DNA of 64,000 nt from JBOGVZ01 sp050692985 (lineage in GTDB: Bacteria; Actinomycetota; UBA4738; CALAEC01). The DNA lies in NCBI GenBank assembly GCA_050692985.1, contig JBOGVZ010000061.1:87290-151289 (forward strand), written 5' to 3'. The notes below the pieces were generated by a model. It did not search any database and was not told the origin of the DNA. It saw only the letters and a list, made by a program, of their open reading frames with translations. The position numbers and the translations under genes are program-made. This document shows positions 18,993-27,152 of the stretch, one piece after another (position 1 is the first letter of the stretch; each line of letters begins with the position of its first letter).

Positions 18993-20345
18993 TCAGGGCT
19001 TGGCGTAGTCCAGGAACTGCGTCAGGTCGGACCGGAACGTGAGGGTGATCTTGCCCTGGGGGCCGTTGCGATGTTTGGCCACGATGATCTCGGCGATCCC
19101 CTTGACCTCCGGGGCGTCCGAGTAGACCTCGTCCCGGTGGATGAACATGACCACGTCCGAGTCCTGCTCGAGCGCTCCGGATTCCCTCAGATCGGCCAGT
19201 TGGGGCCGCTTGTCGGTGCGGCGCTCGGGGTCGCGGTTGAGCTGGGACACGGCGATCACCGGGACGGCGAGCTCCTTGGCCAGGAGCTTCAGCGAGCGGG
19301 AGATCTCGGCGACCTCCTGCTGGCGGCTCTCCACCCGCTGATGGCTGGTCATCAGCTGGAGGTAGTCCACGATGATCAGCCCCAGCCCTCCCGGCCGGGC
19401 CGCCAGCTTCCGGGCCTTGGAGCGGATATCGAGGATCGTCACGTTCCCGGAGTCCACGATGTAGAGCGGCGCCCGGTCCAGCGTGGCGGCCCCCTCGACG
19501 ATCCTGCCCCAGTCCTCCGCGGCCACCATGTTCTTCCGGACCCGGTCCTGGGGGACCCTGGCCTCCGAGCACAGCACCCGCATGCCGATCTCCATCCGGG
19601 ACATCTCCAAGGAGAACATGGCCACGGAGGCGCCCTGCACGGCGATGTTCCTGGCCACGTTGGTCACGAACGAGGACTTCCCGATCCCGGGCCGGGCGGC
19701 CACGATCACCAGGTTTCCCTTCTGGAGGCCCTGGAGGAGCTCGTCGAGGTCGCGGAAGCCGGTGGCCAGGCCCACCAGGCCGGTTCGCTCGTGGAGGCGC
19801 TCGAGGTCCTCCATGCTCTCGTGGACCAGCGTGGACAGCGGCACGATCTCGTCCTTCTCGTGCCGCCGGGATACGGCGTACACGATGCCCTCCGCCTGGT
19901 CGGCGAATCCGATGGGGTCCTCGGGGATGTCGTAGGCGCCCTGGATGATCTCCGACCCGGCGCCGATCAGGCGCCGCAGCAGGGCATGGTCCGACACGAT
20001 CCGGGCGTAGTGCGCCGCGCTGGCCGGCGTCCCCACGGTCTCCACCAGGTGGTGGACGTACAGGGGGCCGCCCGCCCCGTCCAGCGTCCCCCGCCGCCGC
20101 AGCTCCTCCACCGAGGTGATGGCGTCCACCGGCTCCCCCCGGGCGTACAGGTTCGTGAGGGCGTCGAAGATGGCCCTGTGCCCGCTCCGGTAGAAGTCGT
20201 CGGCCCGGAGTCCCTGGTCGGTCACGGCGGCGATGGCCTCGCCGGACAGCATCATCGACCCGAGGACGGACTCCTCCGCCTCCATGTTGTGTGGCGGAAC
20301 CCGTTCGGCCCGCGCTGGTCGGATCGATTCAGCCGGTTGCGCCAT
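18993..20345 (-). CDS. dnaB: Replicative DNA helicase DnaB
   Basis: A 450-residue RecA-fold hexameric helicase. The N-terminal domain starts near VPPHNMEAEESVLGSMMLSG. The C-terminal ATPase has Walker A VIVAARPGIGKSSFVTNVAR, Walker B GLIIVDYLQLM and the DnaB motif VIAVSQLNRDPERRTDKRPQ with LADLRESGALEQDSDVVMFI. No intein interrupts it, unlike the mycobacterial homologue. It lies at the 3' end of the ribosomal-protein cluster after a 229-bp gap that contains a perfect LexA box. Confidence 0.96.
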   Translation of the reverse strand: MAQPAESIRPARAERVPPHNMEAEESVLGSMMLSGEAIAAVTDQGLRADDFYRSGHRAIFDALTNLYARGEPVDAITSVEELRRRGTLDGAGGPLYVHHLVETVGTPASAAHYARIVSDHALLRRLIGAGSEIIQGAYDIPEDPIGFADQAEGIVYAVSRRHEKDEIVPLSTLVHESMEDLERLHERTGLVGLATGFRDLDELLQGLQKGNLVIVAARPGIGKSSFVTNVARNIAVQGASVAMFSLEMSRMEIGMRVLCSEARVPQDRVRKNMVAAEDWGRIVEGAATLDRAPLYIVDSGNVTILDIRSKARKLAARPGGLGLIIVDYLQLMTSHQRVESRQQEVAEISRSLKLLAKELAVPVIAVSQLNRDPERRTDKRPQLADLRESGALEQDSDVVMFIHRDEVYSDAPEVKGIAEIIVAKHRNGPQGKITLTFRSDLTQFLDYAKP

Positions 20346-20495
20346 CCCGCCCTTTCCCGAGAGACGACGAGCGGAAGGCTAGGGAATGCCGGCTGTGCGT
20401 ATCAAGAAGGACGAGCTGTGGAAGCCCGTTGGACAACCGGCGAACCGGGCCCTGACGTGCGGGTTTGCCCACCGGATCTTGACGACCTTTCTCCG

Positions 20496-20515
20496 TGGCG
20501 AACATGTGTTCGCCA
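20496..20515. promoter_or_regulatory. LexA/SOS box (20-bp perfect palindrome)
   Basis: TGGCGAACATGTGTTCGCCA is completely palindromic and contains CGAAC-N4-GTTCG, the actinobacterial SOS-box core. It is 150 bp upstream of dnaB (minus strand) in the rplI-dnaB gap. No other gene reads away from it, so damage-responsive control of dnaB is the simplest inference. Confidence 0.75.
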
Positions 20516-20574
20516 AGGATAGAGGCGGCCGGTGACACGCCGGATGAACGGGTTGACCTGCGGTTTTGCCCCGT

Positions 20575-21021
20575 TCAGCCGGCCACGACGTCGACGGTCA
20601 CCGAAGCGTCCACCTCGGGGTGGAGGTGAACCTTGACCTCGTGGGCTCCGGTGCTGCGGATCGGCTGCTCCAGGTGGATCTGCCTGCGGTCGATCTCCGC
20701 CCCCAGGGATCGGGTCACCTCGTCGGCGATGTCCTGGGCGGTGACGGAGCCGAACAGCCGCCCGTCCTCCCCGGCCCGGGACGTCAGGCGGATCGGTGCC
20801 TTGGACAGCCGACCGGCCGTGGCCTCCGCTTCGGCCTTGGCCCGGCGAAGGCGCTCCTCGTGGCCGGACTTCAGCCGCTCGGCATGGCGGATCGCTCCCT
20901 TGGTCGCCGGCGCGGCCAGTCCCCGGGGGATCAGGTAGTTGCGGGCATAGCCGTCCGCGACCTGGACGATCTCACCGGGCCCCCCCAGGTTCTCGACCTC
21001 CTTCTGGAGGATGATCTTCAT
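20575..21021 (-). CDS. rplI: Large ribosomal subunit protein bL9
   Basis: A 148-residue protein starting MKIILQKEVENLGGPGEIVQ, with the bL9 signature GYARNYLIPRGLAAPATKGA, a central charged helix and a C-terminal domain ending EVDASVTVDVVAG. It binds 23S rRNA near the L1 stalk. Its ATG overlaps the rpsR stop (GATGA), so it is translationally coupled. Confidence 0.97.
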   Translation of the reverse strand: MKIILQKEVENLGGPGEIVQVADGYARNYLIPRGLAAPATKGAIRHAERLKSGHEERLRRAKAEAEATAGRLSKAPIRLTSRAGEDGRLFGSVTAQDIADEVTRSLGAEIDRRQIHLEQPIRSTGAHEVKVHLHPEVDASVTVDVVAG

Positions 21022-21284
21022 CGCGTCGAGTACGGCAGGAGCGCCATCTCGCGGGCGTTCTTGACCGCGGCGGCCACGTCCCGCTGGTGCTGGGAGCAGG
21101 TCCCGGTCACCCGGCGGGCCCGGATCTTCCCGCGGTCGGACACGAACCGGCGCAGCAGGGCCGTGTCCTTGTAGTCCACGAAGTCCACCCGATCCCGACA
21201 GAAGATGCAGACCTTCTTGCGCTGCTTCTTCTGCCAGGCGTCGTCGGTCTTCTCTCGCCGCTCTCGCTTCCGCTTGCGTGCCAG
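21018..21284 (-). CDS. rpsR: Small ribosomal subunit protein bS18, initiated at CTG
   Basis: 88 residues, ARKRKRERREKTDDAWQKKQ after the initiator, then KKVCIFCRDRVDFVDYKDTA and the bS18 core RRFVSDRGKIRARRVTGTCS with HQRDVAAAVKNAREMALLPY. The only start compatible with the N-terminus is CTG at 21284, with AGGGAGG seven bases upstream. An in-frame TAG (the ssb stop codon) is five codons before it, and no ATG, GTG or TTG intervenes. Two Cys pairs hint at a zinc-binding (C+) paralogue. bS18 is expected to be essential and to dimerise with bS6 on the 30S platform. Confidence 0.93.
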   Translation of the reverse strand: MARKRKRERREKTDDAWQKKQRKKVCIFCRDRVDFVDYKDTALLRRFVSDRGKIRARRVTGTCSQHQRDVAAAVKNAREMALLPYSTR

Positions 21285-21296
21285 GTCCGTTCCTCC

Positions 21297-21737
21297 CTAC
21301 TCGACCGGAGGGTCCTCCGCCGGGGCCTCGCCGCCCGCACCCACCCGCACGTTGTCGTTCCAGTCGCCGCTCGACCGCTGGGTCTTCTCCACCTTGGCCG
21401 TGGCCCACCTCAGGCTGGGGCCGAGCTCATCGGCCTCGATCTCCACCGCCGAGCGGGTCTCACCTTCCTGGGTCTCCCACGACCGCGAGCGCAGGCGGCC
21501 GACCACGACCACCCGGCTGCCCCGGGTCAGGGACTCCGCCGCGTTCTCTCCCAGCGACCGCCAGGCGTTCACACGGAAGAACGAGGTCTCCCCGTCCTTC
21601 CACTCGCCCGACTGGTCCTTGTAGCGGCGGTTCACCGCCACGCGGAAGTTGGCCACGGCCGCCCCGTTCGGGGTGTACCGCAGCTCGGGGTCGTCCGTGA
21701 GGTTGCCCACGATCACGACCTGGTTCTCACCTGCCAT
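21297..21737 (-). CDS. ssb: Single-stranded DNA-binding protein
   Basis: A 146-residue OB-fold protein: MAGENQVVIVGNLTDDPELR then GAAVANFRVAVNRRYKDQSG, WKDGETSFFRVNAWRSLGEN and VVVVGRLRSRSWETQEGETR. The tail is short and acidic (EDPPVE) but lacks the usual DDDIPF-type terminus, so interaction with SSB partners may be weak or this may be a secondary SSB. A GTG at 21749 could add four residues. It sits in the canonical rpsF-ssb-rpsR-rplI order. Confidence 0.94.
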   Translation of the reverse strand: MAGENQVVIVGNLTDDPELRYTPNGAAVANFRVAVNRRYKDQSGEWKDGETSFFRVNAWRSLGENAAESLTRGSRVVVVGRLRSRSWETQEGETRSAVEIEADELGPSLRWATAKVEKTQRSSGDWNDNVRVGAGGEAPAEDPPVE

Positions 21738-21805
21738 CCCGATCACCACCTCGCCGAGCCTCGTCCACCGGCGGTTCGGCCCCGCCGGGGAGGGGAAGTC
21801 CTTCC

Positions 21806-22093
21806 CTACGCAGCCAGACGCACCACCTTGAACCGCACGACCTCGTCGGCCAGGGAGAGGACCCGGTCGAGCTCAGCCAGCGCGGGCGAGTCGCCCGTGA
21901 ACTGGACCACCAGGTAGAACCCCTCGGTCTTGCGGTCGATCTCGAAGGCGAGCTTCCTCCGGCCCCACCGATCGACGGACCCGATCTCGCCCCCGTGCTC
22001 CGACAGGATCTTCGTGATCCGATCGACCACCGAGCCGACCTGAGCCTCGTCGGCCTCGGCGTCGAGGATGACCATGATCTCGTACCGCCTCAG
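21806..22093 (-). CDS. rpsF: Small ribosomal subunit protein bS6, initiated at CTG
   Basis: 95 residues reading RRYEIMVILDAEADEAQVGS after the initiator, with GGEIGSVDRWGRRKLAFEID and a C-terminal VVRFKVVRLAA strand. bS6 proteins begin M-R-x-Y-E; here CTG occupies the Met position, with GGAGG six bases upstream. A GTG at 22159 would add 22 residues of non-homologous sequence with no ribosome site, and starting later at the internal ATG would remove the first beta strand. It is the first gene of the rpsF-ssb-rpsR-rplI-dnaB cluster. Confidence 0.92.
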   Translation of the reverse strand: MRRYEIMVILDAEADEAQVGSVVDRITKILSEHGGEIGSVDRWGRRKLAFEIDRKTEGFYLVVQFTGDSPALAELDRVLSLADEVVRFKVVRLAA

Positions 22094-22149
22094 ATGCCAC
22101 CTCCTCCGGTCTCTGCGGCCCCCATGGGGAGCAGGAGTGGTCGCCGGCC

Positions 22150-22176
22150 AGTGTAGCACCGGGCCTCTCCCGCCAA
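22150..22176 (-). promoter_or_regulatory. Possible rpsF promoter (TTGGCG-N15-TACACT)
   Basis: TTGGCG (22176-22171) and TACACT (22155-22150) on the minus strand are 15 bp apart, about 57 bp before the CTG start of rpsF. The spacer is short, so confidence is limited. Nothing else is recognised in the 231-bp gap between rpsF and the alpha/beta hydrolase. Confidence 0.35.
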
Positions 22177-22324
22177 CCCGCGAGGCTACCAGGGGGGTGT
22201 GACAAGGAATTCGGCGCGGAGGCCTCGCCGGGGGCAGGCCCGGTCATTCCGCCCCGCCTCCATGCTCACCCTATCTACGCAGCACCGGGCCCCGACGTTT
22301 ACCCGGCGGCTGATCCCGCCCCGG

Positions 22325-23416
22325 TCACTCCTGCGCCTCCAGGAGCCAGGTGGCGAACCGCCATACCCCCAAGAGATCGCCGGCCGCGGCCCGCCACCCG
22401 CCCGGGGCCCGGAAGTCCACGTGTCTGAAGCCTCCCACCGTGACCAGCCGGGTGTCCGGGAGGGCCCGGGTGAGCCGGACGGCCTCTCCATAGGGGACCG
22501 CGGGATCCTCCGTGGAATGCATGGCCACGATCGGGGTGTCGATGGCCTCCGCCACCGAGGAGGGGGAGAAGCGGGCCAGCAGCGACCGCGCCTCGGGGGC
22601 CAGCTGCTCGGCCAGGCCGACGACCCGGGCGGGGTCGCGGTTGCGCAGCAGCTCGTACAGGGCCCGGGTGTGGCGGTCCAGGTCGCTCGGGGGGGCGTCC
22701 CCCTTCAGCACCGCCTGGAGGGCCTCGGCGGACCCCTCGCCCGCCAGCTCGACCGCGTTGCGTTCCAGGATCTCGTCGGCCACCGGGGCGGCCCGCCACG
22801 GGTAGGAGCGGCCCTCGACCAATGAGATCCCCGTGGTGACGGCCTGGATCACGCCGATCAGGTCGAAGTACGCCCCGAACACGGCCACCTGCTCGAGCCG
22901 GCCTCGCAGCCGGGGGTCCGCCGCCGCCACCAGGGCGAACGACCCGCCGTAGGAGATCCCCAGCACCGCGACGCGGCCCCGGGCGCCCGGGTCGGCCTCC
23001 AGCGCCAGCGCCGCCCGGACGATGCGGTCGAGGTCCTCCTCCACGAACCGGCGCTGGGAGAGCTCCAGGTCGGGGACGAACACCAGCCGGCCGGCCCGGG
23101 CCAGCGAGGTGGCCAGCCGGATGGCCCGGGGGTCGTCCTTCCCCAGCAGGGCCGCCCCCGGAAGCAGCAGGACGGGAGGGGCCGGGCGGGCCGGGGCGAA
23201 CCGGTACCCGGTGACCCCGTCGAGTGCCGCCTCGGTCCGGGTCACGCCGGGGGCGAACGGGCGAGGGACGGAGCCGCCCAGGGCCTCCATCACGAGCGGC
23301 ACACCCTTGACCCGGGCCCGAACCGAGGGGACCACCGCGGCCACGCTCACCGCCAGGACCGCGAGCTCGGCCCCCAGCAGCAGCCACACCCACGGCCGGA
23401 CCCGGCGAGAGACCAC
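22325..23416 (-). CDS. Alpha/beta hydrolase with N-terminal membrane anchor
   Basis: A 363-residue protein. One N-terminal helix (VWLLLGAELAVLAVSVAAVV) precedes an alpha/beta-hydrolase fold with the nucleophile elbow AVLGISYGGSFALVAAADPR (GxSxG), an acid in the IDTPIVAMHSTEDPAVPYGE segment and the catalytic histidine in GGFRHVDFRAPG. It is probably an extracytoplasmic or membrane-associated esterase or lipase; the substrate is unknown. It stands alone between rpsF and panB. Confidence 0.8.
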   Translation of the reverse strand: MVSRRVRPWVWLLLGAELAVLAVSVAAVVPSVRARVKGVPLVMEALGGSVPRPFAPGVTRTEAALDGVTGYRFAPARPAPPVLLLPGAALLGKDDPRAIRLATSLARAGRLVFVPDLELSQRRFVEEDLDRIVRAALALEADPGARGRVAVLGISYGGSFALVAAADPRLRGRLEQVAVFGAYFDLIGVIQAVTTGISLVEGRSYPWRAAPVADEILERNAVELAGEGSAEALQAVLKGDAPPSDLDRHTRALYELLRNRDPARVVGLAEQLAPEARSLLARFSPSSVAEAIDTPIVAMHSTEDPAVPYGEAVRLTRALPDTRLVTVGGFRHVDFRAPGGWRAAAGDLLGVWRFATWLLEAQE

Positions 23417-23441
23417 ACTTCGGGGAGGTTACCCCGGTGAC

Positions 23442-24230
23442 CTAGGAGTACGAGTGGGCCTCGTCGGGGAACGTGCCGGCCTCCACGTCGCCGGCGAAGG
23501 CTCGGACGGCCCGGGTGATCTCCTCCCGGAGGTTCGCGTACGGCTTGACGAACTTGGGGTACGTCCCGCCGCCCAGCCCCAGCAGATCGGTGATCACCAG
23601 GACCTGCCCGTCGCACTGGGGGCCGGCGCCGATCCCGATCGTCGGCACGCTCACGGCCTCGGTGACCCGCGCGGCCACGTCCGAGGGGACCCCCTCCAGG
23701 ACCAGCGAGAACACCCCGGACTTCTCCAGCCCGTGGGCGTCCTCCAGCAGCCGCTCGGCGGCCTCGTCGGTGCGGGCCTGGACCCGGTAGCCGCCCATGG
23801 CGTGCACCGATTGCGGGGTCAGACCCAGGTGGCCCATCACCGGGATGCCCCGGGCCACCAGGGCCCCGGCCAGCTCGAACAGGGGCCCTTCCAGCTTGAC
23901 CGCGTGCATGCCGCCCTCCTTGAGGAAGAGGCCCGCGTTGCGGATGGCCTCCTCGGTGGAGACCTGGTACGACAGGAACGGCATGTCCCCCACCAGGAGC
24001 GCGTCGCGGGCGCCCCTGGCCACCGCCCGGCAGTGATGGAGCATCTCCTCCATCGTCACCGGCAACGTGCTCTCGTAGCCGAGGACGTTGTTGGCCACCG
24101 AGTCCCCCACCAGGAGCACCGGGATCCCGGCCTGGTCGAGGATCTGGGCGGTCGGGAAGTCGTAGGCGGTCAGCATGGCGAATCGCCGGCCTTCGGACTT
24201 CCACGCCGCCAGGTCGCGGATCGTGGTCAC
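23442..24230 (-). CDS. panB: Ketopantoate hydroxymethyltransferase
   Basis: A 262-residue TIM-barrel enzyme that transfers a hydroxymethyl group from 5,10-methylene-THF to alpha-ketoisovalerate in pantothenate/CoA synthesis. Signatures are RRFAMLTAYDFPTAQILDQA, VLLVGDSVANNVLGYESTLP (metal aspartate), GGMHAVKLEG, MGHLGLTPQSVHAMGGYRVQ and PTIGIGAGPQCDGQVLVITD. The GTG at 24230 has AAAGGAGG eight bases upstream; earlier in-frame codons add a nonsense-like extension. panC and panD are not in the window. Confidence 0.95.
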   Translation of the reverse strand: MTTIRDLAAWKSEGRRFAMLTAYDFPTAQILDQAGIPVLLVGDSVANNVLGYESTLPVTMEEMLHHCRAVARGARDALLVGDMPFLSYQVSTEEAIRNAGLFLKEGGMHAVKLEGPLFELAGALVARGIPVMGHLGLTPQSVHAMGGYRVQARTDEAAERLLEDAHGLEKSGVFSLVLEGVPSDVAARVTEAVSVPTIGIGAGPQCDGQVLVITDLLGLGGGTYPKFVKPYANLREEITRAVRAFAGDVEAGTFPDEAHSYS

Positions 24231-24304
24231 GGCTCGCGCCTCCTTTCCGGCTCGGGGGGCCCGGGCGGGCCCTCCGGAGTGCACGGCTCGAAACGGATTC
24301 TACG

Positions 24305-24892
24305 TCAGGTCGTGGGGAACTCGAGGACCAGCCGGTCGGCCCGGGCCTCGACCACGAAGCAGGCCCGGCGGGACAGTCCGATCCCCCAGGAGATCGTGGC
24401 CTCGAAGTCGCCGAGCTGCTCCACCTCCCGGATCGTGGTCAGGCCGGGCTTCAGCTCGGTGGGGCCGGTGTAGATCTGCACCGGCTCCTCACCCGACAGG
24501 TCCACGCCGAAGGCAGAGAACACCACGAGGACGAAGGCCTTGCCCTCGAGGTTCGCCGGAACGCCTTCGGCGTCGGTGTTGAGGCCGCCGACGAACCGCA
24601 CGAAGTGCGACGGGGGACGGGTCACCGAGGGGTCCCGGGGCCGGAAGCGGAACGTGACCCGTTCGACCCCGCCCTTCGACTCCACGGCCACCGATTCGAA
24701 GTCCGGGACGTTCGAGGCGCTCCCGCCCCCGCGACCCCCGCACTTGGCCTCCGGGAGGGCGGGCGGCGGCTCGGCCGGGGCGTCCGGGCTCGAGGTCGGC
24801 TGCGGGCCGGGGCCCCCGGTCTGCGCGGGCTCCCGGCCGCAGGCCGCCGCCACGAGCCCCACGGCAACGACGAGGATGGCCGCCCGGCGCAT
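24305..24892 (-). CDS. Lipoprotein with AMIN-like domain
   Basis: A 195-residue protein with a lipobox signal peptide (MRRAAILVVAVGLVAAACGR, lipid attachment at the Cys of VAAAC), a Pro/Ser/Thr-rich linker and a beta-rich domain (ESVAVESKGGVERVTFRFRP through EVEQLGDFEATISWGIGLSR) resembling AMIN-like domains that bind cell-wall components. It is probably an envelope-attached binding protein. It is monocistronic and divergent from the ALDH gene. Confidence 0.72.
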   Translation of the reverse strand: MRRAAILVVAVGLVAAACGREPAQTGGPGPQPTSSPDAPAEPPPALPEAKCGGRGGGSASNVPDFESVAVESKGGVERVTFRFRPRDPSVTRPPSHFVRFVGGLNTDAEGVPANLEGKAFVLVVFSAFGVDLSGEEPVQIYTGPTELKPGLTTIREVEQLGDFEATISWGIGLSRRACFVVEARADRLVLEFPTT

Positions 24893-24978
24893 CGGCTCGA
24901 GTCTATCGCGGAGCTCGCTCGGCTTCCCTGACCGGCGGTCACCGGCGTATCCTGGGCGGACCGAGCCCGGGAGGAGCC

Positions 24979-26481
24979 ATGCGCGAGTACCAGCTCTTCG
25001 TAGATGGCGAGTTCACCGACGCAGCGGCGAGCGGGACCTTCGAGAGCCACGACCCCTCCACCGGCGAGGTGGTGGCCCGGGTGGCCCTCGGGGAGGCCGA
25101 GGACATGGCCCGGGCCATCGGAGCCGCGCGGCGGGCGTTCGACGAGGGCCCGTGGCCGCGGATGCGGCCCGAGGAACGCACGAAGATCATGCTCGACGTC
25201 TTCGCCCGCCTCCAGGACGCCGCCGGGGAGATTGGCGACGTGGAGACGCGCGACGCCGGCCAGACGATCCGGGCCGCCTCGCTGTTCCTGGTCCCCTACT
25301 CGAACGAGTTCTGGCGGTACCTGGCCGAGGAGGCCTCCCGGATCCCGTACGTGGAGCAGGTCCCCCGCTACGACTTCCCCGTGCCGGCGTGGGAATGGGT
25401 GGAGCGGACCCCGTTCGGCGTGTGCGCGGCGATCATCCCGTGGAACGTGCCCTACATGATGGCCATCTGGAAGATCGCCCCGGCCATCGCCACCGGGAAC
25501 ACCGTGGTCCTCAAGCCCGCCATGGAGACGCCGGCCACGGCCATGGAGCTGGCCACGATCATCGCCGGGTCCGACATCCCGCCGGGCGTGGTCAACATCG
25601 TGCCCGGCCACGGCCCCACCGCCGGCGAGGCCCTGGTCACCGACCCGCGCGTGGACAAGGTCGCCTTCACCGGCTCCACGGAGGTGGGGCGGCGGATCAT
25701 GCAGCTGGCCTCGTCGACGGTGAAGTACTCGACGCTCGAGCTGGGCGGGAAGAGCCCGAACATCATCCTCGACGACGCGGACCTGGACACCGCCATCCCC
25801 GGGGCCCTGTGGGCCATGTACCTCCACCAGGGCCAGATCTGCCAGGCCGGGAGCCGGCTGCTGGTCCCCGCCTCCCTGTACGACGAGGTCGTGGCCCGGG
25901 CCGTGGAGCTGGTCGAGGGCATGAGGACCGGTCCGGCCGGCGACTACGAGTCCGACCTCGGGCCTCTGATGAACGAGACGCAGCTCCGGACCGTGGAGCG
26001 GTACGTGGAGCTGGGCGTCCGGGAGGGGGCCAAGCTGCTGACCGGCGGCGAGCGCATCACCGGGGGCGTGCACGACAGGGGGTTCTTCTTCCAGCCCACG
26101 ATCTTCGGCGACGTGGAGGGCTCCATGAAGATCGCCCAGGAGGAGATCTTCGGGCCGGTGCTCACGGTCCTCCGCTACGACGGGGTGGACGACGCGGTGC
26201 GGATCGCCAACGACTCGATCTACGGGCTGGCCGCGGGGGTATGGTCGCGCGACATCCCCCGGGCCCTGGAGGTGGCCCGCCGCATCGACGCCGGGACGGT
26301 GTGGGTGAACGACTACCACCTGATCACCCCGGCGGCGCCGTTCGGCGGGTTCAAGCAGTCAGGGGTCGGCCGGGAGCACGGCCGGTGGGGGCTCCAGAAC
26401 TACCTCCAGGTCAAGACGGTCCACGTGAGCCAGGCGCCCACGAAGGACCAGAAGTTCTGGTTCCAGGTCCTGGGCCTATAG
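24979..26481 (+). CDS. NAD(P)-dependent aldehyde dehydrogenase
   Basis: A 500-residue ALDH with cofactor motif PWNVPYMMAIWKIAPAIATG, FTGSTEVGRRIMQLA, the general base glutamate in TLELGGKSPNII and the catalytic cysteine in HQGQICQAGSRLLVP. EEIFGPVLTVLRYD and the PFGGFKQSGVGREHG end motif complete it. It has GGAGGAGCC directly before the ATG. Together with the DUF779 gene about 340 bp downstream it forms the ALDH-DUF779 pairing seen in many bacteria. The substrate is not determined; an aliphatic or acetaldehyde-like substrate is likely. Confidence 0.92.
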   Translation: MREYQLFVDGEFTDAAASGTFESHDPSTGEVVARVALGEAEDMARAIGAARRAFDEGPWPRMRPEERTKIMLDVFARLQDAAGEIGDVETRDAGQTIRAASLFLVPYSNEFWRYLAEEASRIPYVEQVPRYDFPVPAWEWVERTPFGVCAAIIPWNVPYMMAIWKIAPAIATGNTVVLKPAMETPATAMELATIIAGSDIPPGVVNIVPGHGPTAGEALVTDPRVDKVAFTGSTEVGRRIMQLASSTVKYSTLELGGKSPNIILDDADLDTAIPGALWAMYLHQGQICQAGSRLLVPASLYDEVVARAVELVEGMRTGPAGDYESDLGPLMNETQLRTVERYVELGVREGAKLLTGGERITGGVHDRGFFFQPTIFGDVEGSMKIAQEEIFGPVLTVLRYDGVDDAVRIANDSIYGLAAGVWSRDIPRALEVARRIDAGTVWVNDYHLITPAAPFGGFKQSGVGREHGRWGLQNYLQVKTVHVSQAPTKDQKFWFQVLGL

Positions 26482-26484
26482 CGG

Positions 26485-26637
26485 TCAGACCCGGCTGCGG
26501 TACCCCCGGTAGCCGGTGAACAGGCCGACCAGGAACAGGATCCCGGCGATGATCAACAGCCACTTCAGGCCTTCGACCAACAACCCGAAGCCACCGAAGA
26601 CCAGCGCGAGCACCAACAGGAGAACGACCAGTCCCAT
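26485..26637 (-). CDS. Small hydrophobic two-helix membrane protein
   Basis: 50 residues, MGLVVLLLVLALVFGGFGLL followed by VEGLKWLLIIAGILFLVGLF and a basic tail (TGYRGYRSRV). GGGAGA lies just before the ATG. Such short two-helix proteins are common in Actinomycetota and may be stress-related; no function is established. Its stop lies 3 bp from the convergent ALDH stop. Confidence 0.7.
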   Translation of the reverse strand: MGLVVLLLVLALVFGGFGLLVEGLKWLLIIAGILFLVGLFTGYRGYRSRV

Positions 26638-26813
26638 CGGATCTCCCTTCACCCGGTTGCGGCCGTTGTGTACCCGAGGAGCCCGCCGCAGAAACGCGAG
26701 CTCGATGGATGGACTCTGTGATCTCCCGCGGTTGGTCCGCCTCCTCGACCTCCCTCGCGTCCGAGAGGTACCTCCTCGGGGCTGGAGGAAACGCGCAGCC
26801 CCACTGAGATGGG

Positions 26814-26819
26814 TAGCCT
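26814..26819 (+). promoter_or_regulatory. Candidate leaderless -10 element (TAGCCT)
   Basis: TAGCCT ends 6 bp before the GTG of the DUF779 gene, too close for a 5' UTR. It is the same hexamer and nearly the same spacing as in front of the MFS gene. The 188-bp gap from the small membrane-protein gene holds nothing else I recognise. Confidence 0.4.
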
Positions 26820-26825
26820 GGGGGC

Positions 26826-27149
26826 GTGAGGGTCAAGGTCACGCCTCGGGCCGAGGCCATGGTCCGGAAGGTCGCGGACTCCGGCCGGCAGGACCTGGTG
26901 ATGGTCCTGGGGACGGGGTGCTGCGACTCCACGGCCCCGTTCCTGTACGACCGCTACTACCCGGGCCCCGACGCCGTGGAGGTGGGCCGCGTCGGCGATG
27001 TTCCGGTGTTCGCCCACCGGTGGCTGGCCGACCTCTACCGCGACTCCGACGGGCTCGAGGTCGACGTGGACCAGGGCGTGGTGTCCGACTCCTTCTCCCT
27101 CGAGTCGGAGCACGACTGCCGGTTCACCCTCCGGGTGGCCCGGACCTGA
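26826..27149 (+). CDS. DUF779 protein, ALDH-associated
   Basis: A 107-residue protein: MRVKVTPRAEAMVRKVADSG, then LVMVLGTGCCDSTAPFLYDR with the GCCD cysteine pair typical of DUF779, and a C-terminal VVSDSFSLESEHDCRFTLRV. The family is repeatedly encoded beside aldehyde dehydrogenases; a redox or metal-related helper role is suspected but unproven. The GTG start fits a leaderless transcript. Confidence 0.82.
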   Translation: MRVKVTPRAEAMVRKVADSGRQDLVMVLGTGCCDSTAPFLYDRYYPGPDAVEVGRVGDVPVFAHRWLADLYRDSDGLEVDVDQGVVSDSFSLESEHDCRFTLRVART

Positions 27150-27152
27150 CGG

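Noticed and set aside
20329..20538. A small minus-strand ORF overlapping the LexA box and the dnaB start
   Set aside because: Its possible ATG lies inside the operator, it overlaps dnaB out of frame, has no ribosome site and its composition is unremarkable.
26638..26825. Additional small gene or RNA in the gap before the DUF779 gene
   Set aside because: No ORF with a ribosome site and no strong hairpin beyond the -10 element.
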